A DNA stretch of 64,000 bases from Prorocentrum cordatum (GCA_963575745.1 CAUYUJ010005758.1:356486-420485); one strand, 5' to 3'. Positions 34,217 through 44,939 are shown, numbered from the stretch's first letter. Notes: generated by a model not told the origin, from the letters alone. A program made the numbers and translations.

Positions 34217-34473
34217 TCGCCCGCAATCTTGGTGTGCACCGAGTTACCTATGGAGGGACCTACAGCGGACAGCGCGCGGAGGTTGGCCTCCCTGAGGCCT
34301 TCTGCTGATCGAAGATAAACCGGGTACAGCGTCATGGTCGGCCAGTTGGGGAGGTCAATGGGTGCCTTGATAGCACGGTGGCGTACAACCTCTCATCCTC
34401 CCTTATCATCAGACCATCGCAAGCCAAATCGATAACCGTGCAAACACTGCTACTCCTGATGACAACTTGCCTG

Positions 34474-34506
34474 CATCGGAGGAGGAGGAGGAGGAGGAGG
34501 AGGAGC
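34474..34506. repeat. GGA microsatellite
   Basis: Near-perfect GGA triplets between LINE fragment C and LINE B. Confidence 0.85.
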
Positions 34507-34792
34507 AACGAGCACATGAAGCGACGCGCCGAGTCGAGACGAAGGACAGGCAAGAGGAAAGGGAAACGGTGAGAAGCACAGTCGCACACAGAACGACGAG
34601 GGCACACCCTGCAATAGCCCAGCAAAACATCACGGCCACAGGGCACACGCTCACTCACCAACCAGAGGCCTGGCCAGGAGCAACACAGGATCTGGAAAGC
34701 AGAACCTGGAGCAGACGCATGCAAGCACCGACGATCAACTCACCAGACGATGCCCTACACGCGGGAAAATACAAAACGAGTTAAAACCTAAT

Positions 34793-37453
34793 TTAAGGCG
34801 TTAAATTCTGAAGCAACCCCAGCCACTGCACAGCAGGGTCTGAAACCTGGAGCCTACGGGGCATGGGGATGGGGTGCTTTCGGCCGTCACTGGGATGACG
34901 GCCCGAAGCGAAGTTATCTCGGCGCCACCTCCGCTGGGGGTTGGACACGAGAGCCTGCGGGTCGCAGGTGCCATACAGGTCGGAACGGGCGGCCTTCGCA
35001 TAGAAGGAGCCACGCCTCGTGCATCCTAGGATCTCCCCAGCCCTGTACAGGATGCAACCTCGGGCCGCCTCGGGCGGCACGAACGCGCCCCCATCCGACG
35101 GGAGCGCCGTGCTGGGAGGGGCAGCCGTGGCCCTACAAGGGGCCGCCAGACGGGGGCGCTTCTTCGAGCCGTCGAGGGCGGTCGCCGCATCGCGGACCAC
35201 CCCTTGGGGGCGCGACTCGAACCGAACCCTGGGCTTGACCTGCCTCACGAAAGGCTCCGCCAGCTCCCTGATTGGCCTGGCCTGGCTCGTGGACTCCTGG
35301 GCAACCCCATAGGGAGGAGGAGGAGGCGGAGGAGGAGGAGGGTCCTCAAGGCCCAGAAGAGGAGCAGGAGGAGGAGGAGGAGGCGAAGTCTCCTCGGGAT
35401 CCCCTGAGGCCTTCTTGGCCTCCAGCCGCGGGCACGCCACCTTGCCCTCCGAGGCCTCCGAGGGGTCCCTGGGGCGCTTGGTCCTAAGGGGCTCAGGCTC
35501 TCTGGGGGCTGGCGGGGGCTGCGGGTCCACAATCCTAGGCAGAGGGAGATCAGCAAAACAAGCCTGCGCCATCATTCGCCTCTTACCAGCGGCGGATCGC
35601 GCGAAGCGCGGACAATTAGCGCATTTCCAGCCACACAGCGCGCGCTCAGGTGCATGGCGCCTCTGGTGGCTCAGGAGCGGCGCGGGAGGCCGCCGCTCTC
35701 GCCGTGGACGACCCCGTCGGAGTCGCTGCTGCCGTCGAGCTCGCCTCGAGACCGTCGGCATCCTGTCGGGCCTCGCCTCGACCAGCTCCTGCGCGTTGCC
35801 GATCCAGGCCGCGATCGGGCGGACTCGGTCCAGGAGCTCCCGGTGCCGAGCACGCGCCGCTGGTGGGATGTCGTGCTTGGCGAGTCCCTTCTTCGCCGCC
35901 GCGTCGGCATAGTCATTGCCCTACTTGCCATGGTGATGCCTGCTGTCCTCCTGTGTCTGGTGGCTCTTGACGCACTCGATGCCGAGGATGTCGCTGATGC
36001 CCCCATGATCCTCGAGCGCGTGCCAGAGCAGCCGCCACAAGTCGACGTGAGCCCGTCGAGGATGCAGGCACCACTGCTTGCCCTGGTTGATACCGTCGAT
36101 CGTCATCATACAGTCGGTGTGTATGTGGAGGGGGAGGATGCCATTCCTGAGCGTCATGATGATGGCGTAGAGCTCGGCTCTGGGCACCGACTGCTGAGCT
36201 CCTGGGAGAGGACCGAACGCTAAGCCTTTCAATCGTTGGTCGTCCATGAGGGCCAGTCCCCAGCCCGCCCGAGCACCTTCAGGCCACCCAATGTGCGTGC
36301 GACCTGCTCCGTCGGTGTACACCTCGCCCGTGATCTGATGAAGCTGGCCGCCGTAGGCGTAGTACCAGATCTCCTCGCTAACTGGTGGAGGCACAACTGG
36401 GAGCTGATCTCGATCAAGCATGGCTCGCGTGAAGAGCATGTCGTTCTCAGGAACCTGGCGCGCCTCATCAATGATTTCTTGATCCACTGCGAGCGCACGC
36501 TCCTCAGCTAAGTTGGGGCAGCACCATAGTCGATGATGAAGCGTGCCCTTGCAATCCTGGCAATACATGCACTCCTCCGTGTCCGAGAAGCCGTACTTGT
36601 GCAATCTCGCTTGTGACCATTGGCCGCCGATGATGGTGCTGCGGAGCGCTGCGCGCGCTCGTACTGAAAGTCTCCACTTGCGAGCTTGATCACGAGTAGT
36701 GAGCAGAAGCTGGAGAGGGGCAAGCCAGTACCCACATGCCTTTCGTGTAGGAGCCTCCGTCTCAGGTGCGTGGTCAGCTCGCGAGGCCTTCTCTCCCCAC
36801 TTATAGTTGACGAAAGACCTCCTCGCCAGAGCACGTACCCAATCAGGTGGATCAACTCTGAGATCAAGCTGGGCGCCCTGGGCTGTGGTCAACTGGAAAG
36901 CGGACTGAGCTCTCCAACCCAGTTGGTGGAGGACGTTCCAAACCGCACCTGCAGGCCCCGCTCCATCTTGCCACGAAGGAACTGGGCCCAGTCGGTGTCG
37001 CTGCTGCTGAAAAGCTTGATTCATAACTTCCCAAGGTAGAACTCTGTCCGATGCCATTTGCGCCCAGGTGTAGACTGGTTCTGCCACCGCGAATATATCA
37101 GGGTGTTGGTCTCGCCTCTGCTCCAACTGAGAAGCCAACCACGATGAGGTCCCCGTCGGTGTTTTATGCCAGCCCACACGCACCATCTTGGTCATGGAGC
37201 GCACGATGGAGCGAGATGCTCCGATCACCTGCACTCCGTAGAGGATCGCTGGACCAATCGATGGCTGAGCTATGGCGCGACCGATCCTTGCCATGGCGGC
37301 CATGCGTTTGAACCTGGGAAGACGTCGCTTGAGCTTGGTCATGCGATACCTGATAGCCGTGTACTGAACCTTGACTCCATCTCTGGCCTCCATGCCCAAG
37401 ATCTCGAGCACCGTGCACGCCTTGAAGCCATGCTGCTTAACACGATCTGCCAC
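34793..37453 (-). pseudogene. LINE fragment C: post-RT region, zinc knuckle, RNase H and Pro-rich tail, one in-frame TAG
   Basis: One minus-strand frame of 887 codons is open except for a single TAG at 35921-35923. It begins inside the post-RT region (KRRLPRFKRMAAMARIGRAI) next to a CCT tract, so the endonuclease and RT are missing. A zinc knuckle follows (CMYCQDCKGTLHHRLWCCP), then RNase H with VYTDGAG, RAELYAI, HTDCMM and VKSHQ. The stop falls directly before GNDYADAAAKKG, the last catalytic Asp motif. After it the frame runs on for about 376 codons: CGWKCANC, a Pro-rich stretch and a basic C-terminus. Either a single nonsense mutation or a read-through codon; the former is simpler. Confidence 0.65.
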
Positions 37454-37461
37454 TCGTCTTG

Positions 37462-37490
37462 CAGGAGGAGGAGGAGGAGGAGGAGGCGGT
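37462..37490. repeat. GGA microsatellite at the 5' truncation of LINE fragment C
   Basis: Perfect GGA triplets. The coding frame of LINE fragment C becomes unrecognisable exactly here. Confidence 0.85.
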
Positions 37491-37539
37491 GGAACTTTGG
37501 GCTGAAAGAGGCGACGGAAAAGGAGGCTCCAGGGCCCGT

Positions 37540-37830
37540 GCTAAGCCTAGGGTCTACCCCTAGGGCTACCCTAGGCCTACCCCTAGGGCCTGCCCCTAGG
37601 GCTACCCTAGGGCTACCCCTAGGGCCTACTCCCAGAGCTACCCTAGGGCTACCCCAAGGGCATACCCCTGTGGCTACCCTAGGCCTGCCCCTCGGGGCCT
37701 ACCCGTAGGCCTACCCTATGGCTACCCCTAGGGCCTTCAGTAGGCCCTATCTTGAAGGCCCTACCCTAGGCAAGCCTAGGGCCTTCAGTAGGCCCTCGGG
37801 TAGCCTAGGCCCCCCGGGGTCTATATCCCT
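37540..37830. repeat. CCTAGGG/CTACCC minisatellite, left arm
   Basis: Irregular tandem units of the form CTACCCTAGG(G)CCTACCCCTAGGGC fill the stretch. The same sequence occurs in reverse complement at 39380-39690, so the two arrays form inverted arms about 1.5 kb apart. Confidence 0.85.
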
Positions 37831-38240
37831 CCTCCTCGCACTCCTCCTTTTCCCACTCCTTCTCCTGAACCTTCCTCAATGAGAGCTCTTCCTCCTCGTT
37901 ATCATTTTTCTCCTCCCTCCTCCCTCCGCCTCCGCCTCCTCCTCCTCATTCTTCTCCTCCTCCTCCTCCTTCCACTCCTCTTCCTCGCGCTCCTCCTCCT
38001 CCTCCTCCTCCTCCTCCTCCTCCTCCCCTCCTCCTCCTCCTCCTCCTCCTCCTCCTCCTCCTCCTCCTCCTCCTCCTCCTCCTCCTCCTCCTCCTCCTCC
38101 TCCTCCCTCCTCCTCCTCCTCCTCCTTTCTTTTCTGTCGCCTCCTCCTCCTCCTCCTCCTCCTCCTCCTCCTCCTCCTCCTCCTTCTCCTTTTCTGTCGC
38201 CTACTCCTCCCCATCCTCTTCCTCTCCCTCCGTCCTCCTC
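37830..38240. repeat. CCT microsatellite
   Basis: Long, nearly perfect CCT/TCC triplet runs with a TTTTCTGTCGCC interruption repeated near 38128 and 38190. Confidence 0.9.
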
Positions 38241-38249
38241 GATCGCACA

Positions 38250-38862
38250 TGGATGGGGTCCCGTGCGGGCCCACGGCAGGCGGACTGGCTGGGCGGGGGG
38301 ACCTAAAGTATGCTGTGTCGCGTCAGCATTTCGCTGGCACGCGTGCGCCTGTGGCGGGCGGGCCGGGTCGGGCGGGCAGGACATCATCACATGCCTGGCA
38401 CGCGAGAGCCCGTGACGGGCGGGTAGCGCGTCCGTGGCGGCGCTGGTCGGGTCGAGCGGACTGGACAGTCAAATATATTAAGGTGCGTCCTCCCATGCCT
38501 GGCAAGCGAGCTGCCGGGACGGTCGGGTCGCGGGTCTGGCGGGCGGGTCGGGCCGGGCGGGCGGAACCACCTGTTGTAATGCATCACCCTTTGCCTGGAC
38601 CGCGGGCACCCTCGTCGGGCGGGTCGGGTCGGGCGGGCGGAACATGAAAATATGTTGTTGCGCATCAAGATTTGCCTGGTACACGGGCACCCGTGGCAGA
38701 CGGGTCGCGCGTCTGCCGGGCGTGTCTGGGCGGGCGGGCGCGACATTCAATTATGCTGTGTGTCGCATCAGCACTTGACTGGCACGCGAGCGCCCGTGGC
38801 GGTCGGGCTAGGTCGGGCGGGCGAGACATTCCAGTATGTAGTGGTGCACAATCAAATGCTTC
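38250..38862. repeat. Degenerate minisatellite, about six units of 80-105 bp
   Basis: Each unit opens with (C/A)CTGG(C/T)A(C/A)(G/A)CG, has a GC-rich middle with GGGTCGGGCGGGCGG-type sequence and closes with an AT-richer segment ending in ATG or TTTG. Openings are near 38334, 38393, 38496, 38594, 38677 and 38778. ORFs through it change frame from unit to unit and are not real. Confidence 0.7.
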
Positions 38863-38865
38863 ATC

Positions 38866-38883
38866 CTCCTCCCCCTCCTCCTG

Positions 38884-38916
<33 letters not shown>

Positions 38917-39370
38917 CTCCTGCTCCTCCTCCTCCTCCTCCTTTTCCTCCTCCTCCTCCTCCTCCTCCTCCTCCTCCTCCTCCTCCGCCTCCGCCTCCGC
39001 CTCCGCCTCCTCCTCCTCCTCCTCCTCCTCCTCCTCCTCCTCCTCTTTCTCTTCCTCTTTCTCTTTCTTTTTCTCTTTCTCTTCTCTCTTTCTCTTTCTC
39101 TCTTTCTCTCTTCTCTTTCTCTTTCTTTCTCTCCTCCTCCTCCTCCTCCTCCTCCTCTCCTCCTCCTCCTCCTCCTCCTCCTCCTCCTCCTCCCCCCCTC
39201 CCTCCTCCCCTCCTCTCCTCCCTCATCCTCCTCCTACCTCCCCGTCCTCCTCCTCCCAACGCCCTCCCCTCTCCTCCCCCCCCCTCGTGCTCCCCGCCCT
39301 CCCTCCCCGCTCCTCCCCCTCCTCCTCCGCCTCCTCCGCCTCCTCCTCCCTCCTCGTGCTTCTCCTCCAG
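38866..39370. repeat. CCT/CTTT microsatellite tract
   Basis: CCT triplets with GCC interruptions, a CTTTCTCTTT block at about 39045-39130, then CCT again to 39365. Confidence 0.9.
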
Positions 39371-39379
39371 CCAAGGCGA

Positions 39380-39690
39380 CTCTGCGAGAGTAGGCCCTGG
39401 GGCAGGCCTAGGGTAGCCCTAGGGGTAGGCCCTACGGGTAGGCCTAGGGTAGCCCTAGTGGTCGGCCCTAGGGGTAGGCCTAGGGTAGCCCTAGGGGTAG
39501 GCCCTAGGGGTAGGCCTAGGGTAGCCCTACGGGTAGGCCCTAGGGGCAGGCCTAGGGTAGCCATATGGGGTAGGCCCTAGTGGCCCTAGGGGTAGGCCTA
39601 GGGTAGCCCGAAGGGTAGGCCCTGGGGGTAGGCCCTGAGGGTAGGCCCGAGGGTAGCCCTTGGGGTAGGCCCCAGGGGTGGGTAGACCTT
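39380..39690. repeat. TAGGGTAGCCCTAGGGG minisatellite, right arm
   Basis: Tandem units GGCCTAGGGTAGCCCTAGGG plus GTA(GGCC) with small variants. It is the reverse complement of the array at 37540-37830 and clearly younger, because its units are more uniform. Confidence 0.85.
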
Positions 39691-39699
39691 CCTTCCAAA

Positions 39700-39807
39700 G
39701 CCTATGAGGGAGGAGAAGGAGGAGAAAGAGGAGGAGGAGGAGGAGGAGGGTGGGCAGGACGACAAAAAGATACGGAGGAAGGGAAGCAGGAGGAGAAGAG
39801 GGTGGAG

Positions 39808-39855
<48 letters not shown>

Positions 39856-39910
39856 CACGACGACCACGACAACCACGACCACGACCACGACCACGACGAC
39901 AACGACGGCG
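39700..39910. repeat. GGA tract followed by GAC tract
   Basis: GGA/GAA triplets at 39705-39755, then GAC/CAC triplets at 39808-39905. Confidence 0.85.
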
Positions 39911-40097
39911 ACTTCAACGGCAACGGAGGGCCAAAGCCGGCGCCGCGGGCGAGAACGGGCGCGGGCGCCGCGGCGCTGGGCGGCGCCGCCAGGTGCGCGC
40001 CCTGCGGCCGCGGGCCTCCCGCCGCGACTGCGAAGCACGGTCGCGGCTGCATCGTCGCGCGCGGGGGGGCGGGGGCGGGGAGCGGCGCGGAGAACGG

Positions 40098-40365
40098 GCT
40101 GGTGCCGGGAGGTGGCCCTCCGAGAAGGGCTGGCAGACCTGAGCTGGATCGAATCGCGAGATCGAATATCGGCGGATGGGGAACGACGAACGAGACGAAT
40201 CGGATCGAAGCCGGATCGAGGCGCCCGGCTCCGGCTGGCCCCAGCCGGTGCGCGTGAATCGAATCGAATTGGACTCGCGGCCCCAGCCGGCGCATCGAAT
40301 CGCATCGAATCGCAGGCGGCCCTGGCTGGTGCCAGGAGGCGGCCCTGGGAGAAGGCTGGGGGCCT
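40098..40365. repeat. GAATC-rich repeat bounded by a direct repeat of about 38 bp
   Basis: CTGGTGCC(G/A)GGAGG(T/C)GGCCCT followed by GAGAAGG(G)CTGG occurs at 40102 and 40329. Between the copies lie many GAATC/GATCGAATC words and two GCCCCAGCCGG(T/C)GC segments. It looks like a small composite repeat. Confidence 0.5.
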
Positions 40366-41079
40366 CCCCGAAGGGGTCGCGGAGGGCCTCCAGGGAGGCA
40401 GGCGGATGTGTCCTTCGCTGGGCTGATCGCTGCACGCCGTCGCACATACGGTCGGGAACTTTTGATCAGCGTGTCGCGGCGGCAGCCCCGGCGACACGCT
40501 ATGCCCTGCGAGCGGATTACGCGTCGCTCCGCTCCGCGGGGCGGGAGGCTTGGAAAGGCTCGGGCGGTTGACGCCTGGACACTGGGTGGCGGATCACGTG
40601 TCGCGCCAAGGCGTGGTGGGCCGGGACCGGCGGGGAGAAACGCTGAGCCGAAGTTCCTGACGCTTTGCATTTGGCTGAGGAGCGCTCCGGCAGGAGCGGA
40701 GCGTGAAACGTCCCTTGCACCAAAGCGTGGCGCGAGCCTCTCCACACATCAAGAGGGCTTCCCCCCCCCCCCCCTTCTAAGAGGGCCGCCCCTCTGGCGC
40801 CAGCCCCTTCTGCGCGCTGCCGATGCTGGCCGCGGCGAGTATGGGAGCGGGATGGGCAGAAGGCGCCTTGGGCCAAGAAAGCTGCTGGGTAGTCGGAGAG
40901 ACGTAGGACTGGCTCGGGTTGGCCTGACGGGGCCATCGTGAAAATGACGGGACGCAATCTGAAATTTGACGCGAGCCCCCGCTGCAAAAATCCCACGAAC
41001 ACCGGACTGTCAAAATCCAGGACGCGCTCGTCAAAAAACTTCGGCGAACCCGAGTTCCGGCTTACTCGAGACTTACGCT

Positions 41080-41330
41080 TCCCCGAAGGAGGAGAGGGGG
41101 GAAGAGGAGAAGGATCGCGGGAAGAATCGGGGGTAGGGGGCCTCGAAGATCCAAGATCGATCAATGTCTGGGCGTCGCTTCAAGCTCTCTTTGGGCTTCC
41201 GGGGTCTCGTGGAGACCGCTGTGAGGTGGAGGGAGGAGGGGAGGGAGAGGTGGGAGGGGGGAGGGAGGGAGGAGGGACGGGGGAAGGGGGAGGGACGGGT
41301 GAGGGGGGACGAGGGAGGAGGGGGCCAGAA
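41080..41330. repeat. GGA/GGGA purine tract
   Basis: Purine-rich plus strand with G-runs, densest at 41225-41325. Confidence 0.75.
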
Positions 41331-41464
41331 TTTCTGTTGGGGAGGACTCAGTCAGGCTTGCGCGAAGTTGCATGCCACAGTGGGAGGCTAGAGGTGAGAA
41401 GGGAGGCAGGAGGGGGGCAAGTGTTGAAAGTGTGGTCTGAAGGGCAGCCAGGGAGTAGTAATTA

Positions 41465-41845
41465 TGGGGGGTCCTCCTCCTCCTCTTCCTCCCCACCCTC
41501 CCTGTCTCCCTCGTCTTTCTACCTCACCCCTCATGTCTCTCCTCTCCGCTCCCATGCTTCCCTACCCCGTCTCCTCCAAATTCAAGCTGCGAGCTGTGGC
41601 CCTTTGGTTCCCGCAAGGGGGTGGCGGCCCTCGCGCGCTCCTCTCCTCCTCGTCTCGTCCCCATCCGCGCGCGGCTGGAACAGGGGGCGGAGGAGGGGCG
41701 CGCGTATAAACGCGGGCTGGAGCTCAGCCAAAAGGGGGGCTCCCCCATGGCGAGGGAGACTGACCCTCCTCCAGCTCCTCCTCATCCCCCTCCTGCCCAT
41801 CATCCCTCTCCTCCTCCTCCCCCTCATCCTCCTGCCCCTCCTGCC
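41465..41845. repeat. CCT-rich low-complexity stretch
   Basis: CCT/TCC triplets at both ends (41475-41525 and 41765-41840) with mixed sequence between them. Confidence 0.65.
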
Positions 41846-42014
41846 CACCCTTCCCGCGCGGGACCCCGAAGACCACGAGGCAGCAGGCCTCCATGTGCAC
41901 AGTCTGGTGCACCACGGGGACCAGTGCCAGTGTGCCTACAGATCCTGTCCGGCGCGCGTGCGCAGGGAGGCCCCTGCAGAGCCCTCCCTCCGAGATGCTC
42001 GGGCCGTGGTCTCG

Positions 42015-42217
42015 AGGCCTCCCAAATGGGGTCCGAGTGGATGGCGCCGGAGGATCGTGCCGCAACGCCAACGCATCGCCCATGCACAACGTCGCCGATG
42101 CATCGGCGCCGTCGGCGTGGAGAAACTCGGGTTCTACATCGAGCCTCATCGCCGATGTATGGGCGATGTGGCGCGATTCCCCGACCCCATCCACTCGGGC
42201 CCCGTTTGCGAGGCCTG
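42015..42217. mobile_element. Foldback/MITE-like element, copy 1
   Basis: Both ends are AGGCCT. The left end AGGCCTCCCAAATGGGGTCC and its continuation GAGTGGATGGCGCCGG align with the reverse complement of the right end (AGGCCTCGCAAACGGGGCCC, GAGTGGATGGGGTCGG) and on through GATCGTGCCGC/AATCGCGCCAC. This gives terminal inverted repeats of about 48 bases. The interior has GCGATG/GCATCGG words and a segment GGCGTGGAGAAA shared with a second copy at 58638. No coding capacity. GTGGTCT occurs 2 bases outside each end, possibly a target duplication or chance. Confidence 0.65.
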
Positions 42218-42403
42218 AGTGGTCTGCATGCAGCTCCTGCATTTTCACTTTGGTAATAAAGGACGGCGGGAGTTGTTGACCCATGCCTGGCCCAAAGACC
42301 CTCACTAGCTCGACAAATTCCATATTGAAGATACTGGGTCGAGAGATTCAACTGTGATTTCCTCGCTGGGTGTATTTTTGACGACGTCGGATGTCAGGGT
42401 CCT

Positions 42404-42435
42404 CCTCCTCCTCCTCCTCCTCCTCCTCCTCCTCC

Positions 42436-42530
<95 letters not shown>

Positions 42531-42532
42531 GG
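42404..42532. repeat. CTC then ATC microsatellite
   Basis: CCT/CTC triplets to 42436, then an almost perfect ATC run to about 42530. Confidence 0.95.
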
Positions 42533-43219
42533 TCCGAAGCTGCTTTCGGCCTCAATGTGCTCACGCGGCGGCTCGACACCGAAGCCCAATGCACGATGCC
42601 GACATGCGGCGCGCTGGCTTGCTCTACCGCGAGGTGGCCATTTCCAGACTGCAGCGCTACCCTCAGCTGAAAGCGTGGAGCGGGACGACAGGATGTCAAT
42701 ACATGCGAGCATCCGCTACCTACATCTACAGACATACACATTCATACATACACACATACATGGTACACGGCATACGGGGCGCACATCGTCGGGATGAGCG
42801 CCCACTTCACCTACCCAGCAAATCGAAACGACGGTTGCGCCTTCGCTGCTCAACACAAGTAGCATGTAACAGGTTCTACGTTGTCGGGCATCCAGTGGCC
42901 ATCTGACTGAGCACTGTCTGAGGAATTCAAGGAAGCTAGACGTGGACAATGCGTTGACGGCCTCGAGAACCAGATCGCCAGGAGAAGACGAATGGACCTC
43001 AGAGCCGAGACAACACCGACGCATGGACCACGTACAGGCTACAAAACCGACGCGAAGGCCTTAAAGGAACAAACGAACGGCGACAGCATGACAGGCGTCT
43101 CGAAGATCGGCTTCCCGGTAGAAGGGGAAGTATCCATCATTGGTCGCCAGTCCGGGGCGATCATGAGGCGATATGTGACTGCTGTGCGCCGGGCCCTGGG
43201 CCAGAATACTTGCAGATCC

Positions 43220-44225
43220 AAGACATCTTGGTGGCAGCAAGAGCCCAAAACGAGCCCAGAGAGCTCCAAGACGGCCCCAGGATTCGCAAAAGACATTGCG
43301 AATGTGGTGGACCAGCCGCGCCGAAGACGGCCCCGAGCCCACCAACGGCCCCCCGAAAGGCCCCTGAGAGGCCCCCGAGCCGGCCCAAGAAGCCCTCAAG
43401 AGGCCCCAACAGAGCCCCCAAGAGCGTCCACGAGGCGTTCTGAAAAGGAGATGGAGGACGAAGGAGGAAATACGCAGAATTGTATATCTAGTTCGCGCGC
43501 GCGTGGCGGCCCCAGGGGGTCCCCGGACGACCGCGCGCGTGGCGGCCCCAGGGGGTCCCCTGACGACAAGCACCCAGAGCAAACAAGTCCTGGGCGGTCG
43601 GATGACGGAACTCCCGGGCGTGGCCGTCGGAGCCTTCAAGATCGCCCCAGAATGGCCCCAAGGGACCCTAAGGAATTTCCAAGAGGACCCAAGAGTTGGA
43701 AACAATAGGTGGCAGACCTCAAGATGGCCCGAAAACGTAAACTAGAGGCCTCAAGATAGCCCCAAGATGGTTCCGGACAGGCCAAAGAGGGCCTGAAGAA
43801 CTTGAACTATTGCGATTTGAGATCGGTTTTCAAGGATTTTGTTGTCACCTTCTCTTCCGGCTTCCGACCGCTCAAGACGGCCTAAGAGGCCCCAAAGATC
43901 GCCCCAAGCCAGACCAATAGGCTCCAGGGACGGCCCCAAGACAGCCCAAGAGAGTCCCAAGACGGCCCAAGAGGCCTTCCAAGAGGGCTCCACAGGCTTC
44001 AAAGATGGCCCAAGAGGGGGACATCCGAACTGACACGTCGAACCCTTCCCTGAAAGATGGTCCCTGAAGCCGACAGCAGGTTCCCAAGAGGCCCTGGAGG
44101 CGCGAAAGACCTCCCCCAAGAGGTACCAAGCGGCCCCCAAGAGGCCACAGGAGCTCAAAAAGACAGCCAAGAGGCCGCAGAGCGGACTCCCAAGAGACCC
44201 CAAGAAGCCCCCCAATAGAGGCGTC
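43220..44225. repeat. Degenerate CCCAAGAGGCCC oligomer repeat array
   Basis: The same oligomer family as at 27.6-28.2 kb and in the same orientation. It is followed at 44340-44385 by a CCT tract just as the first array is. Confidence 0.75.
43497..43568. repeat. 36-bp perfect-type tandem duplication
   Basis: GCGCGCGTGGCGGCCCCAGG plus GGGTCCCC(G/T)GACGAC(C/A) occurs twice head to tail with two mismatches. Confidence 0.85.
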
Positions 44226-44337
44226 TTGTCTACGACCCAGTTTGGCCCCAATAATGCCCAAAGAAATCATCGAGAGGCCTCATCATCATCCGCCCATCAT
44301 CCTCCTTCTCCTCATCATCCTCCTGCTCCTCCCCCTC

Positions 44338-44385
44338 CATTTCCTCCTCCTCCTCCTCCTCCTCCTCCTCCTCCTTCTCGCTCGC
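44338..44385. repeat. CCT microsatellite
   Basis: Near-perfect CCT triplets at the end of the CCCAAGAGGCCC array. Confidence 0.85.
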
Positions 44386-44939
44386 CCCGGGGAATTTCAA
44401 AGCCGCTCCAAAAGAGCGTTCGAGTCAGGATCCATGATCGCACAAGGTGGTTCCAAGTGCAGACCAATTGAAATCCACCAATCTCGCAAGACAGCCACGC
44501 CGTCTAAGGAAATCCCAAGCAAGCGCAAACGAACTCCAAACGAACCCGAGATGGGCCCCAAGAAATGGGCCCCATGGGCGGCAACCCGCAAATAGCACCC
44601 ACAAGCCCCGGGCGTCTGGACTCCGCTGGGGGTCGGAGGGATGGCGTCGTCGAGTCCTCTGCCCCGAGACGCCCATGACTGCTCACGCAACACTTCAAGG
44701 AAGCCAAATAGCACCGCCCGGACAAGCGGACAAACGCCCGCGATGGAATAATGCCAACCTGTGATTAACAAATGATGCCCCAGCCCGCGAGGCTGATGAA
44801 TAGACCCCGCGGGGCGCGAAACATACTGTTAATCACGCGCGCCAGGGCTCGGAGAGCTCGGAGAACCACCGCGCCGCGGATGATGGCAAACGGCATGAAC
44901 GACGAGAAAGGAGGAGGTGGAGGAAGAGGAGGAGGAGGA

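Noticed and set aside
37876-38415. Leu/Ser/Glu/Gly homopolymer ORFs over CCT tracts (likewise at 28.3, 38.9 and 53.0 kb)
   Set aside because: Direct translation of triplet microsatellites on either strand.
37540-39690. TAGGG-rich arrays as telomeric repeats
   Set aside because: The units are irregular TAGGGTAGCCCTAGGGG and not TTTAGGG, and they lie internally in opposite orientations.
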